Source: GCA-2794515 sp034436155 | GTDB taxonomy: Bacteria; Chloroflexota; Anaerolineae; Aggregatilineales; Phototrophicaceae | Direction: 5' to 3' | DNA length: 64,000 nt | Assembly: GCA_034436155.1 (NCBI GenBank) | Contig: DAOTVP010000010.1 | Span: 248,001 to 312,000, forward strand | Shown here: in pieces, positions 1-8,062 of the stretch | How the letters are laid out: each line of letters opens with the position of its first letter | Numbering within the stretch: position 1 is the first letter of the stretch | Notes under the pieces: model-generated | Told to the model about the DNA's origin: nothing | Databases searched by the model: none | Seen by the model: the letters and a program-made list of their open reading frames with translations, nothing else | Position numbers and translations under genes: made by a program

Positions 1-389
1 TCAAAACCATCGGAGACCGTGTACAAATTGTCGGCGATGACTTGCTCGTCACCAATGTGACCCGTGTGGAACGCGCCATCAAAGAACGCGCCGCTAATTC
101 GTTGTTATTCAAGGTGAATCAAATCGGCTCGCTCACAGAAGCACTTGCCGCGGCGCAACTCTCGCAACGTCATGGTTGGACAGTCGTCACCAGCCATCGT
201 AGTGGCGAAACCGAAGATACCACGATTGCCGATTTAGCGGTTGCGATGAATTCTGGTCAAATCAAAACGGGTGCGCCCGCACGGACAGACCGCATCGCCA
301 AATACAACCAATTGCTTCGCATCGAAGAAGAATTGGGAAGTGCGGCGGTTTATGCTGGATTCAAAGCATTCACTAACCTAAAACGCTAA
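1..389 (+). CDS. eno: Enolase, C-terminal part (5' end outside window)
   Basis: Enolase converts 2-phosphoglycerate to phosphoenolpyruvate in glycolysis. The reading frame is open from the window edge (in frame from base 3) to a TAA at 387-389, so only about the last 128 residues are present. Visible family landmarks are VGDDLLVTN, the catalytic-lysine strand FKVNQIGSLTEA, the SHRSGETEDTTIADLAVA segment that contributes the active-site His and Ser-Arg, and the C-terminal GAPARTDRIAKYNQLLRIEE. The first ATG inside the window (base 42) is internal. Pyruvate kinase follows 55 bases downstream on the same strand, so two consecutive glycolytic steps are adjacent. Identification is very secure. Confidence 0.97.
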   Translation, partial: KTIGDRVQIVGDDLLVTNVTRVERAIKERAANSLLFKVNQIGSLTEALAAAQLSQRHGWTVVTSHRSGETEDTTIADLAVAMNSGQIKTGAPARTDRIAKYNQLLRIEEELGSAAVYAGFKAFTNLKR

Positions 390-444
390 TTTGCGCTATT
401 ATAGATATCCATGTGCGTTGTGAATCGAATTTGGAGGAAGTGTT

Positions 445-1893
445 GTGGTTTTAGCGCGTATTCACACTAAACGGACGAAAATTGTCGCTACGATTGGTCC
501 ATCATCGTGGGATGAAGATAAAATTCGCCGCATGATTCAATTAGGGATGGATGTCGCCCGTATCAATTTTTCGCACGGCGATCACAAACGACATGGAGAA
601 TCGATTGATTTAATCCGCAAAATTGCCGATGAAGAAAAGCGTGTTGTCGCTATTCTTGCCGATATTCAAGGTCCAAAGATTCGGGTGGGGGCGATTAAAG
701 AACCCCTCACACTCAAAAAAGGGGATAAAATCACCCTCACCCTGAATGAAGCGGATGGCTCGAATAATGTGGTAACGTTACCACATCCCGAATTTATGCG
801 AGATCTTAAGCCCGGATTGCGTTTGTTGTTAGATGATGGCAATTTAGAATTTATCATCACTGACCTCGTGCCGAATGGATTGGTCTGCGAGGTCATACTC
901 GGTGGTGTTCTGAGTTCGCGCAAAGGAGTCATGGCTCCGAATGCTCATTTAACCCTCTCCGCAATCACCGATAAAGACCGCGAAGATATTGAATTTGCCC
1001 TCAGTAAAGATGTTGACTATCTCGCAATGTCATTTGTGCGCTCGGCGGATGATATTCGTGAATTGCGCTGGCTGATGCGTCATTTGGGCAAGGATGCAGG
1101 TGTCATTGCCAAAATTGAAAAACACGAGGCGCTCGAAAATATCGAAGAAATTATTCGTGTATCCGAGGGGATTATGGTGGCGCGTGGTGATTTGGGTATC
1201 GAAACACCCGCCGAAGAAGTCCCTTATCATCAAAAACGCATTATCAAACTGTGTAATAAAGCCAGCAAGCCTGTTATCACAGCTACGCAAATGCTCAGTT
1301 CGATGGTTGGATCACCCCGCCCCACCCGTGCCGAAGCGAGTGATGTGTATAACGCGATTATAGATGGCACGGATGCTGTCATGCTCAGTAACGAGAGCGC
1401 GTCTGGTCAATATCCGCTCGAATCGGTCGAGACGATGGCGACAATTGCTTCTATCGCGGAACAAAATATTTGGCAAAACCGCCCATTAGGATGGTCACAT
1501 CATAACCCCGTCAATATCAGTGGCGAAGCGATTTCAGATGCGATTAGCGAGGCGACTTATTTCATCTCTGAGGTGATTAACCCGCGTGCAATTGTCACCG
1601 TGACACAAAGTGGTTATACTGCCCGCCGCGTGGCGTGTGAACGCCCGCGTGCGCCGATTGTCTGCGTGACACCCAATCCGGTCGCCTATCGTCAATTGGC
1701 ATTGGTTTGGGGCGTTATACCGATTCTCATTCCGAATTTTAATAATACCGATGAGATGTTAGAAGTGGTGTCGCGCTATATGATACAAGAGGGTTATGCC
1801 CAACGAGGCGATACCGTAGTCGTGATTGCAGGAGTCCCGTTTGGTGGCGTGAATCAGACTAATTTCCTCAAAATTCATACCATCGATTCCTAG
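445..1893 (+). CDS. pyk: Pyruvate kinase
   Basis: Transfers phosphate from phosphoenolpyruvate to ADP, the last step of glycolysis. The 482-residue length is normal for the family without an extra C-terminal PEP-utilising domain. Visible motifs include the N-terminal RTKIVATIGPSSWDEDKIRR, the barrel segment FARINFSHG-like VARINFSHGDH, the catalytic AKIEKHEALEN and the metal/substrate segment MVARGDLGIE, then ATQMLSSM and LSNESASGQYP. The start is GTG at 445, chosen because GGAGG lies at 433-437, about seven bases upstream. It follows enolase in the same orientation and is probably co-transcribed. A hairpin just after the stop likely ends the transcript. Confidence 0.97.
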   Translation: MVLARIHTKRTKIVATIGPSSWDEDKIRRMIQLGMDVARINFSHGDHKRHGESIDLIRKIADEEKRVVAILADIQGPKIRVGAIKEPLTLKKGDKITLTLNEADGSNNVVTLPHPEFMRDLKPGLRLLLDDGNLEFIITDLVPNGLVCEVILGGVLSSRKGVMAPNAHLTLSAITDKDREDIEFALSKDVDYLAMSFVRSADDIRELRWLMRHLGKDAGVIAKIEKHEALENIEEIIRVSEGIMVARGDLGIETPAEEVPYHQKRIIKLCNKASKPVITATQMLSSMVGSPRPTRAEASDVYNAIIDGTDAVMLSNESASGQYPLESVETMATIASIAEQNIWQNRPLGWSHHNPVNISGEAISDAISEATYFISEVINPRAIVTVTQSGYTARRVACERPRAPIVCVTPNPVAYRQLALVWGVIPILIPNFNNTDEMLEVVSRYMIQEGYAQRGDTVVVIAGVPFGGVNQTNFLKIHTIDS

Positions 1894-1899
1894 TTTGTA

Positions 1900-1931
1900 T
1901 ATTGGGTGCATTTGATAACATGCACCCAATA
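1900..1931. terminator. Hairpin between convergent pyk and zinc-ribbon gene
   Basis: A perfect 11-bp inverted repeat (arms 1900-1910 and 1921-1931, core ATTGGGTGCA / TGCACCCAAT) with a 10-base loop sits 6 bases after the pyk stop and 15 bases before the end of the opposing gene. There is no clean T-run, so it may act as a weak terminator or as an mRNA 3' end stabiliser for both convergent genes. Confidence 0.55.
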
Positions 1932-1946
1932 CCAATATATCGTTGT

Positions 1947-2498
1947 TTACTCGTTTTCATCTATAAACTCTAAACTCGTTGTGTTATAAGTTTCGCTCGT
2001 TTGGCGCTTACGTGATGATGTTTGTGGTTTATAAGTTAAATCGGCTAATACATCGGTGTTCAGATTGGTTTGCAACGTTGTGCAATAGGGACATACTTTC
2101 CATGATAATTCTAAAAGTTGCCCACATTGAATACAGGCTTTCTTGAGCCGTGTATGACAACTTGGGCAGGCTTGCCATGTTTTTTCTACCCGCCGACTAC
2201 AACCCGGACACGTTGGTTTTTCTTCGATATTTTGCAGGAGCGCCTCTTCTTCGAGGGAACGCTCGTATGCTTCTGTCAGGGTTTCTTTGGGGCGGATGAA
2301 TAAATATAAAATGAACCCAGGCAGAGTTAATAATGCCACCAAACCCACTGAAAAGAGTCGCATGACAAAATCGCGTGAGCGTGAACGAATATCTTTGAAT
2401 GTCCAAATCACACTACCTAGCCAAAATGCGCCCACAACCAAGCCCATATAGCCCGTTGCCAATGTTAATAGGTTGTTGATTGTTTGTTCATTAATCAC
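1947..2498 (-). CDS. Membrane protein with tandem zinc ribbons
   Basis: A 183-residue protein of unknown function. Two hydrophobic segments (about residues 14-34 and 46-68) are followed by a charged, Glu-rich linker and four CxxC knuckles (C97/C100, C111/C114, C122/C125, C136/C139), which would form two zinc ribbons facing the cytoplasm. This looks like the zinc-ribbon domain paired with membrane segments seen in many uncharacterised bacterial proteins. The start is GTG at 2498 and is only moderately supported. It lies 12 bases downstream of the FecR-like membrane protein gene and is probably in the same operon. A role in protein-protein contact at the membrane is inference. Confidence 0.75.
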   Translation of the reverse strand: MINEQTINNLLTLATGYMGLVVGAFWLGSVIWTFKDIRSRSRDFVMRLFSVGLVALLTLPGFILYLFIRPKETLTEAYERSLEEEALLQNIEEKPTCPGCSRRVEKTWQACPSCHTRLKKACIQCGQLLELSWKVCPYCTTLQTNLNTDVLADLTYKPQTSSRKRQTSETYNTTSLEFIDENE

Positions 2499-2510
2499 AA
2501 TATCACCATC

Positions 2511-3875
2511 TTAGGGTTGTTGTACGCCAATCGGACGCGCCAAAATCGTCACTTCATCTACGAAAACATCATATTCATGACCTTCTGCATAAAAGTGAAT
2601 GGCATTAATCTTGGCAGGACGACGGTCTTCTACGAATAAATTCAGCCAGTTACCACTGTTATAAATGTACCATGTTTTTTCGTAAATCAGGATATGTTCT
2701 TGTACACAATCATCGCAAATGCGCTTCCACGATGAATTAGATGGTAATGGACGTGCATAGACACCATGAAACCAACGTCGATTAATGCCATTAGCATCCG
2801 TATAATCCACATAAAGCATTAGTGGGCATTCACTCCCCTCGACACCACACCCTGTTAGTGATTGATAATTGATATACAAAACCGCTTGCAACGCAAGGTG
2901 CTCATATTGGGTTACATCTAATCCTTGTGGAAAAGTTTGTGAACAACGGGTATAGCCGTTAGATGTTGCCCCATTCAAGCGTTTGAAGTGCAAACTGGCT
3001 CGTCCATCGGGCGAAATATCTTGATAATAATTCCCGCGAGGTAAACTATTGGCGGGTCCGTTACTACAAGTCCAACCAAATGGCGGATCGTTAATAATTT
3101 GCGCGTTTCCGTCTTGATACGGGATGAGCGTATCGAGGGTACTATTTTCGACCAATTCGAGCGGGGCAGATGTACGCGAAATGGTTATATCATCGACTAA
3201 GATGCTGGCACGCTCGCCTTCTCCAACCGATTCGGCATTGCGATTGGCGGTGATAATTGCGGCTTGCCCCTTGCGGTTGATGATGCTCACCTCATTGAGT
3301 GAGGCATCTATCACATAACGCCCACTTTGGAGTAGACGTATTTCGGCACCACTTGGTGTTAGGATAGAGACTAGAATTTTTCGATTTAGCCCATCTGCGA
3401 TGAGAATATCTATCTCCCCGGTGACATCTGATAGCGCGATAAGATAATCTGATGCCGTCCAATTGAAGCGTGGACGCACTGCATCCTCAAGTCGGACGGT
3501 CGTGTTGCCTTTGAGCGACATTGTAACAATAAGTTGCTCATAGTTGGGATCTATGAAATTGATGGTGGCTTGTGACCATAAATCTGTGCTATCGGTACGG
3601 ACGGTTGTTTCTGATATAAGATTGCGAAAACGGCTTTCGGCTTGTTCGGGTTCATTCCCAACTTTAACACCAACTGTTCCTTTTCCCACTCGTAAAGTCG
3701 TATTGAGCGACACAGACGATTCAAAAAAGAAAAAATGCCCTAATAGCACGCTGGTGATACAAATTGTACAAAATATCGCAAACGAAGTGAGCAATATCCC
3801 CCATGATAAACGGATAGGGTCTATATTGGGGACATATTCGACCTCTTCTGTGGCTAATGCGGATGATAGTGGCAC
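2511..3875 (-). CDS. Membrane-anchored protein with FecR-like domain
   Basis: A 454-residue protein with a short cytoplasmic N-terminus, one membrane helix at about residues 24-46 and a long exterior part. The segment around residues 150-220 (SGRYVIDASLNEVSIINRKGQ and neighbours) resembles the FecR beta-rich domain. The C-terminal 200 residues are beta-rich, with several Cys and aromatic residues, and look like a carbohydrate-binding-type jelly roll; this is inferred from pattern only. The start at 3875 is GTG (MPLSS...), with no strong ribosome site. It is paired with the downstream zinc-ribbon membrane protein. FecR domains usually work with ECF sigma factors, but none is encoded beside it, so a sensor role is unproven. 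Confidence 0.65.
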   Translation of the reverse strand: MPLSSALATEEVEYVPNIDPIRLSWGILLTSFAIFCTICITSVLLGHFFFFESSVSLNTTLRVGKGTVGVKVGNEPEQAESRFRNLISETTVRTDSTDLWSQATINFIDPNYEQLIVTMSLKGNTTVRLEDAVRPRFNWTASDYLIALSDVTGEIDILIADGLNRKILVSILTPSGAEIRLLQSGRYVIDASLNEVSIINRKGQAAIITANRNAESVGEGERASILVDDITISRTSAPLELVENSTLDTLIPYQDGNAQIINDPPFGWTCSNGPANSLPRGNYYQDISPDGRASLHFKRLNGATSNGYTRCSQTFPQGLDVTQYEHLALQAVLYINYQSLTGCGVEGSECPLMLYVDYTDANGINRRWFHGVYARPLPSNSSWKRICDDCVQEHILIYEKTWYIYNSGNWLNLFVEDRRPAKINAIHFYAEGHEYDVFVDEVTILARPIGVQQP

Positions 3876-3900
3876 AATAATGATACCTTTATTCTACTCT

Positions 3901-3930
3901 CTCGACTTGCTTTTGAGTGTCGAGTATAAT
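3901..3930 (+). promoter_or_regulatory. Inverted repeat abutting a -10 element upstream of yebC
   Basis: CTCGAC (3901-3906) and GTCGAG (3919-3924) form a 6-bp inverted repeat, immediately followed by a consensus -10 hexamer TATAAT at 3925-3930. No good -35 box is visible at the usual distance, which fits either an activator-dependent promoter or a repressor site overlapping the promoter of yebC-ruvC-ruvA-thyX. The transcript would have a leader of about 45 bases. Confidence 0.4.
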
Positions 3931-3982
3931 AAATGTTCATAGTGAAAGTCAACTAAAATTCTATTTCATAGGAGAAAAAACG

Positions 3983-4738
3983 GTGTCTGGGCATAGTAAG
4001 TGGTCTACAATTAAACGCAAAAAAGGCGCAGAAGATGCCAAACGGGGCAAAATTTTTACTCGTTTGGCACGCGATATTACCGTAGCGGCGCGTGAAGGTG
4101 GTGGTGATGAGAACTCTAACCCACGTCTTAAATTGATGATTGCCAAAGCACGCCAAGCCAATATGCCTAAGGAGAATATTGAACGGGCAATTAAAAAAGG
4201 TACGGGTGAATTAGAAGGCGCGAGTGCTTACGAAGAAATTACCTATGAGGCTTACGGTCCCGATGGTGTAGCTTTCATCATCGAAACAATGACTGATAAT
4301 AAAAATCGTACCCTCGCAGAAGTCAAACATGCGATTAATCGTGCTGGTGGTTCTTTGGCGGCATCGGGGTCTGTGTCTTGGCAATTCACGATGAAAGGGT
4401 ATATCACCGTCCCCGCACAAGGCAAAGACTTTGAAGAAGTTTTTATGGTTGCCGCAGAAGCAGGCGCGGATGATGTAACCGAAGAGGATGGCTATTTTAT
4501 CATCTACACCCCGCGTGAAAAATTCGGTGCAGTCACACAAGCTCTTGCTGATGCTAATTACGAGACAGAAGAAGCCGAATTGCAATGGAAACCCCAAAAC
4601 GAGGTGCAAATCCCTAGTGATAAAGCCATTGCCAACTTAAAATTAGTCGAAGCACTCGAAGAGTTAGATGATGTGCAATCGGTAGCCACCAATCTGATGA
4701 TTACAGACGAAATCGCTATGGCATACGAAACTGCTTGA
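3983..4738 (+). CDS. yebC: YebC/PmpR-family protein
   Basis: A TACO1/YebC-family protein. Members have been described both as DNA-binding transcription regulators and as ribosome-associated factors that help translation of difficult proline stretches. The 251-residue length and the N-terminal signature SGHSKWSTIKRKKGAEDAKR are typical, followed by KARQANMPKENIERAIKKGTG and YEAYGPDGVAFIIETMTDN. The start is taken as GTG 3983 because the conserved protein begins exactly there and GGAG lies at 3971-3974; an upstream ATG at 3917 would add residues the family lacks. It is the first gene of an operon, and its TGA overlaps the ruvC ATG. The yebC-ruvC-ruvA order is a widely conserved bacterial arrangement. 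Confidence 0.95.
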   Translation: MSGHSKWSTIKRKKGAEDAKRGKIFTRLARDITVAAREGGGDENSNPRLKLMIAKARQANMPKENIERAIKKGTGELEGASAYEEITYEAYGPDGVAFIIETMTDNKNRTLAEVKHAINRAGGSLAASGSVSWQFTMKGYITVPAQGKDFEEVFMVAAEAGADDVTEEDGYFIIYTPREKFGAVTQALADANYETEEAELQWKPQNEVQIPSDKAIANLKLVEALEELDDVQSVATNLMITDEIAMAYETA

Positions 4739-5226
4739 TGTTATCACTTGGTATCGATCCAGGCACCGCTACAATTGGCTATGGCTTGGTCCGTGAACTC
4801 AACGATGGTTCGCTCCAAGCCGTAGCTTATGGTGTCATTACCACATCACCCCAAGACGCGATGTGGCGACGACTTCAGATCATCCACGATACTTTGCGCG
4901 ATATTATTCAGCAATTCAAACCAGACCGCGCCGCCATCGAAGAATTATTCTTCGCAAAAAATATCACCACGGCGCTCACAGTGGCGCAAGGGCGGGGTGT
5001 CATTTTATTCACCTTAGCGCAGGCACAGTTAACCATTGCCGAGTATAAACCTAATGAGGTTAAGCAATCGATTACGGGTTATGGTGGCGCTAAAAAACCG
5101 CAGATGCAAGAAATGGTGCGAATGCTTTTAGGTCTGGATGACATTCCCAAGCCCGATGATGCCGCCGATGCGTTAGCCATCGCCATCACCGATATTCATC
5201 AATCGCGCTATACATTACTGGAGTAA
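4738..5226 (+). CDS. ruvC: Holliday junction endonuclease RuvC
   Basis: Resolves four-way DNA junctions made during recombination, working with RuvAB. The RNase H-like fold is shown by the N-terminal LGIDPGTATIGYG with the first catalytic Asp, the second acidic residue in AAIEELFFAKN, and the C-terminal pair in DDAADALAIAI. Length (162 residues) is normal. The ATG at 4738 overlaps the yebC stop as TGATG; a TTG one codon earlier is also possible. Its TAA overlaps the first ATG of ruvA. ruvB is not in this window. Confidence 0.96.
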   Translation: MLSLGIDPGTATIGYGLVRELNDGSLQAVAYGVITTSPQDAMWRRLQIIHDTLRDIIQQFKPDRAAIEELFFAKNITTALTVAQGRGVILFTLAQAQLTIAEYKPNEVKQSITGYGGAKKPQMQEMVRMLLGLDDIPKPDDAADALAIAITDIHQSRYTLLE

Positions 5227-5231
5227 TGACC

Positions 5232-5804
5232 ATGATAGCGAGTTTACAAGGCAAAATTGGCGCAATTTATGAGGATTCACTGGTGTTAGTGGTGGGTGGT
5301 GTGGGGTATAAAGTGTTTGTCCCCGCCATTAAACACCATAACTTGAACGATGATTTATTTTTGCACACGCTCATGATTGTGCGCGAAGATGCCATTTCGT
5401 TGTACGGATTTTATACCCCTGCCGATAGAAGCCTGTTTGAAGTGTTATTGACGGTTTCGGGCGTTGGTCCAAAAGTGGCATTATCGATTTTGACGGCGGT
5501 GAATGGGGATAGTTTGCGGACGGCAGTTTTGGGCAACCGAGAAGAAATTTTGACCCGTGTGCCGGGTATCGGCAAAAAGACGGCGCAAAAAATCATCTTT
5601 GAACTGAAAGATAAACTTGCTAAGGGATTAGATGCCGCGCCTATCCCTGTGTTTGAAGACATCAATAGCGATGTGATTGATGCGCTAGTTGCAATGGATT
5701 TTAGCATTATTGAGGCACAAACAGCCGTTCAATCAATTCCTGCCGATGCACCACAGGATGTGAGTGAACGCTTGCGCCTCGCCTTACAATATTTAGGTGG
5801 CTAA
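5232..5804 (+). CDS. ruvA: Holliday junction DNA-binding protein RuvA
   Basis: RuvA tetramers bind the Holliday junction and load the RuvB motor. The OB-fold N-terminus (MIASLQGKIGAIYEDSLVL), the helix-hairpin-helix regions with VSGVGPKVALSIL and VPGIGKKTAQKIIFELKDKL, and a C-terminal RuvB-contacting domain (residues about 145-190) are all present. Start 5232 is preferred because GGAG (5220-5223) lies 8 bases before it and homologues begin with MI; the ATG at 5226 overlaps the ruvC stop and would add two residues. It is co-transcribed with ruvC upstream and thyX 2 bases downstream. Confidence 0.95.
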   Translation: MIASLQGKIGAIYEDSLVLVVGGVGYKVFVPAIKHHNLNDDLFLHTLMIVREDAISLYGFYTPADRSLFEVLLTVSGVGPKVALSILTAVNGDSLRTAVLGNREEILTRVPGIGKKTAQKIIFELKDKLAKGLDAAPIPVFEDINSDVIDALVAMDFSIIEAQTAVQSIPADAPQDVSERLRLALQYLGG

Positions 5805-5806
5805 AA

Positions 5807-6526
5807 ATGACTGAGTTAATTGGTAAACGAGTATCTATCCTCGATAAAGGATGGATCGAATTGGTCGATTTAATGCCCCACCCAACCACAGGCGTGTCTG
5901 GTGATTTGGCGATTGTCAATGCCGCACGCACCAGTTTTTTGGGTGAAAGTAAAGGCGAAGACCGCGATAAAAAGTTGCTTTTTTATCTGCTCAAAAATCG
6001 ACATACCTCGCCATTTGAGATGGTTGAGTTCAAATTCCGCGCCCACGCCCCTCTAGTGACATGGTGGCAATGGGTCAGACACCGCACTTGGAGCGCAAAT
6101 GCCCAGAGTGGACGGTATACCGAATTTGAGGAAAATGATTTTTATGTGCCAGATGTATGGCGTAGACAATCCACAAACAATAAACAAGCCAGCGAAGGTC
6201 AAATCGAACACATCGATGATCAATATCTGACCGAGCAATTGCTCAAGCATTACGATGCGAGTTATGCGTTATATCAAGATGCACTTCGGCGTGGAGTCGC
6301 ACGTGAACAAGCCCGCCTGTTTTTGCCCGGTTTTAGTGTGTATTACACATGGGTGATAAAAGTAGATGCCCACAACCTGATGCACTTTTTACGGCTACGG
6401 ATGGCTCAGGATGCTCAATACGAGATTCGTGTTTATGCACAAGCCATATATAACCACTTTTTTAAGCCTGCCTTACCGTGGACAGCAGAAGCATTTGAAC
6501 AATTTGTTTTATCTGAGGGGGAATGA
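5807..6526 (+). CDS. thyX: Flavin-dependent thymidylate synthase ThyX
   Basis: Makes dTMP from dUMP using methylene-tetrahydrofolate, FAD and NADPH. The signature RHRTWSANAQSGRYTE matches the ThyX motif RHRxxSxNxxSxRY that binds FAD and dUMP. The 239-residue length is normal. It begins two bases after ruvA, so it joins the yebC-ruvCA operon. This is an unusual partner for DNA repair genes, though both serve DNA synthesis. ThyX instead of ThyA suggests the organism may use a different folate oxidation balance; absence of thyA elsewhere cannot be judged here. Confidence 0.96.
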   Translation: MTELIGKRVSILDKGWIELVDLMPHPTTGVSGDLAIVNAARTSFLGESKGEDRDKKLLFYLLKNRHTSPFEMVEFKFRAHAPLVTWWQWVRHRTWSANAQSGRYTEFEENDFYVPDVWRRQSTNNKQASEGQIEHIDDQYLTEQLLKHYDASYALYQDALRRGVAREQARLFLPGFSVYYTWVIKVDAHNLMHFLRLRMAQDAQYEIRVYAQAIYNHFFKPALPWTAEAFEQFVLSEGE

Positions 6527-6540
6527 ATCCCCCTCAGATA
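6510..6540. terminator. Strong hairpin at the end of thyX
   Basis: A perfect 13-bp inverted repeat (arms 6510-6522 and 6528-6540, GC core GAGGGGG / CCCCCTC, five-base loop) contains the thyX stop codon. It ends five bases before the stop of the opposing lipoprotein gene. It probably terminates or separates the two convergent transcripts. Confidence 0.7.
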
Positions 6541-6544
6541 AGTA

Positions 6545-7186
6545 TTATCCACGCTCAACGATGATCGCATCACCCAATTCGATACACATCTGAATCCCAA
6601 ACGGGTCAAGTGGTGCGACTGTCCAGATATATACGCCCGCACGACGAAATACATCAGGGTTCACGCTGATGGTTGTTCCCTCAACCAATTCCTCATGTAA
6701 TTGTAATCCACCCGTTTCATCGTACACATACACACGATATAAAACTGCGCCTGTGGCAGGCAACCATGCTAAAATGGGTGCTTGACCCAACGTAATCACA
6801 CTTTGGGTACGTGATGGATCGAGGTTAAAGGTTGTACATCCTGGGTTCAATGTTGCCTCTGGTATCGGCGTAGATGCCATCCATGTGCCACCCACATCCA
6901 ATGTTGGTTTGAGTGTTGGTGGAATCGTTGGTGGAATGGGTGTCCATGTTGGTGGTAATGGTCTAGGTCCGCTGGCGGTTGGTGAGACCAGTACAACTGG
7001 TGTTATCGGTGTTGGGTCTTGAGGTGATTCTGTGACAATTTCGGTTACATTCGTATTTAGATTGACATTGGGCTGTTCAACTTGTTCAAATGCTTGTGTT
7101 GGTAATGGACTGTCATCTTCAGTAGACGTACAAGCAACCATTCCAATGATTAGCAAAAGCCCAATCCATAAAGAATAATGTTTCAT
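6545..7186 (-). CDS. Predicted lipoprotein with Pro/Thr-rich stalk
   Basis: A 213-residue exported protein of unknown function. The N-terminal hydrophobic segment LWIGLLLIIGMVACTS ends in a probable lipobox with Cys as the lipidation site, although Met at -3 is not ideal. Residues about 25-115 are Pro/Thr-rich and probably disordered. The last 90 residues (with ILAWLPATGAVLYRVYVYD) resemble a fibronectin-III-like beta-sandwich. Start 7186 is preferred over an upstream TTG because GAGGG precedes it at good spacing. It is the last gene of a group with the membrane protein and globin genes upstream. Confidence 0.65.
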   Translation of the reverse strand: MKHYSLWIGLLLIIGMVACTSTEDDSPLPTQAFEQVEQPNVNLNTNVTEIVTESPQDPTPITPVVLVSPTASGPRPLPPTWTPIPPTIPPTLKPTLDVGGTWMASTPIPEATLNPGCTTFNLDPSRTQSVITLGQAPILAWLPATGAVLYRVYVYDETGGLQLHEELVEGTTISVNPDVFRRAGVYIWTVAPLDPFGIQMCIELGDAIIVERG

Positions 7187-7202
7187 GGCATTCCCTCTCA
7201 AG

Positions 7203-7562
7203 TTATAAACTGGCGAGTAACAAACTGGTCATCCAGACAAGGACGATAACGAGCATGAATAGACTCATGTAGATATAGCCTTTTAACCCACGAGTGATGG
7301 GTACATCCTCACCGACACTACCGACAAGATATATCCATCCCACCATATACATCGTCACCCCTACACCCATTGCCAATAAGGATGGGAGAATGCGCGTTTC
7401 TGGGGTGAAGAAAAATTGCAGATAAATGGCATCTATTAATGGGCTAACAGCCAGTGTTGTGATGATGGCGATAATTGCCACCAATAATAATCGTAATAGA
7501 CGATTCATATGGGTGATTTGTTCCCAAAATGTCTGAGATGATTGTGTTTTAGACTTAGGCAT
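7203..7562 (-). CDS. Small membrane protein downstream of globin
   Basis: A 119-residue protein with about three hydrophobic helices (RLLLVAIIAIITTLAVSPLI, LPSLLAMGVGVTMYMVGWIY and LFMLVIVLVWMTSLLLASL) and a short polar N-terminus. No family is recognised. The ATG at 7562 overlaps the stop of the globin gene (ATGCCTAA), which argues for translational coupling with it. A link to the globin's role in O2 or NO chemistry is only inferred from position. Confidence 0.6.
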   Translation of the reverse strand: MPKSKTQSSQTFWEQITHMNRLLRLLLVAIIAIITTLAVSPLIDAIYLQFFFTPETRILPSLLAMGVGVTMYMVGWIYLVGSVGEDVPITRGLKGYIYMSLFMLVIVLVWMTSLLLASL

Positions 7563-7959
7563 TATCCGCCTCATCAGGTGTGTACTGGTTAATCATGTGG
7601 GTGGCGGCACGCTCGAAGTAACTTTTCATGACATCGTATGCAGGTTGTTGAATATTGATTTGTGTCATGGCATCTAGCATGTGATGAAGCCAAGCATCTC
7701 TCGCTTTTTGGTCAATAGCAAACGGGGCATGACGCATCCGTAAGCGCGGATGACCACGCTCTTGGGCATATCGTTGCGGACCACCAAAAAGTTGGCATAA
7801 AAATAAAAACTGCCATTTCTTCCCTTCATCTAATGAATCGGGAAACATGGGGCGTAGATAAGCATCTTGCTCAATGTTGGCATAAAAAACATCTACCAAA
7901 CGGCGAAAAGTATCTTCTCCCCCGACTAATTCATAAATGCTACGTTCTGTTTGTTCCAT
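7555..7959 (-). CDS. glbO: Group II truncated hemoglobin
   Basis: A small heme protein of the TrHb2 (GlbO) class, which binds O2 and can detoxify reactive oxygen or nitrogen species. The 134-residue length is typical. The proximal heme ligand is H77 in RLRMRHAPFAID, and the segment FGGPQRYAQERGHPRLRMRH and the following DAW (conserved Trp) match GlbO closely. AGGAT precedes the ATG. Downstream genes encode a small membrane protein (overlapping) and a lipoprotein. Divergent from the PstS-like gene at 8063. Confidence 0.93.
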   Translation of the reverse strand: MEQTERSIYELVGGEDTFRRLVDVFYANIEQDAYLRPMFPDSLDEGKKWQFLFLCQLFGGPQRYAQERGHPRLRMRHAPFAIDQKARDAWLHHMLDAMTQINIQQPAYDVMKSYFERAATHMINQYTPDEADNA

Positions 7960-8062
7960 TATTTATCCTAAGATTGCAAAATATGGCTAGACAATAACGT
8001 ACACCACGCTACAATCGTGCATACTATTATAGCGAACTTCACCAATTTAAGGGAGTAGACCG

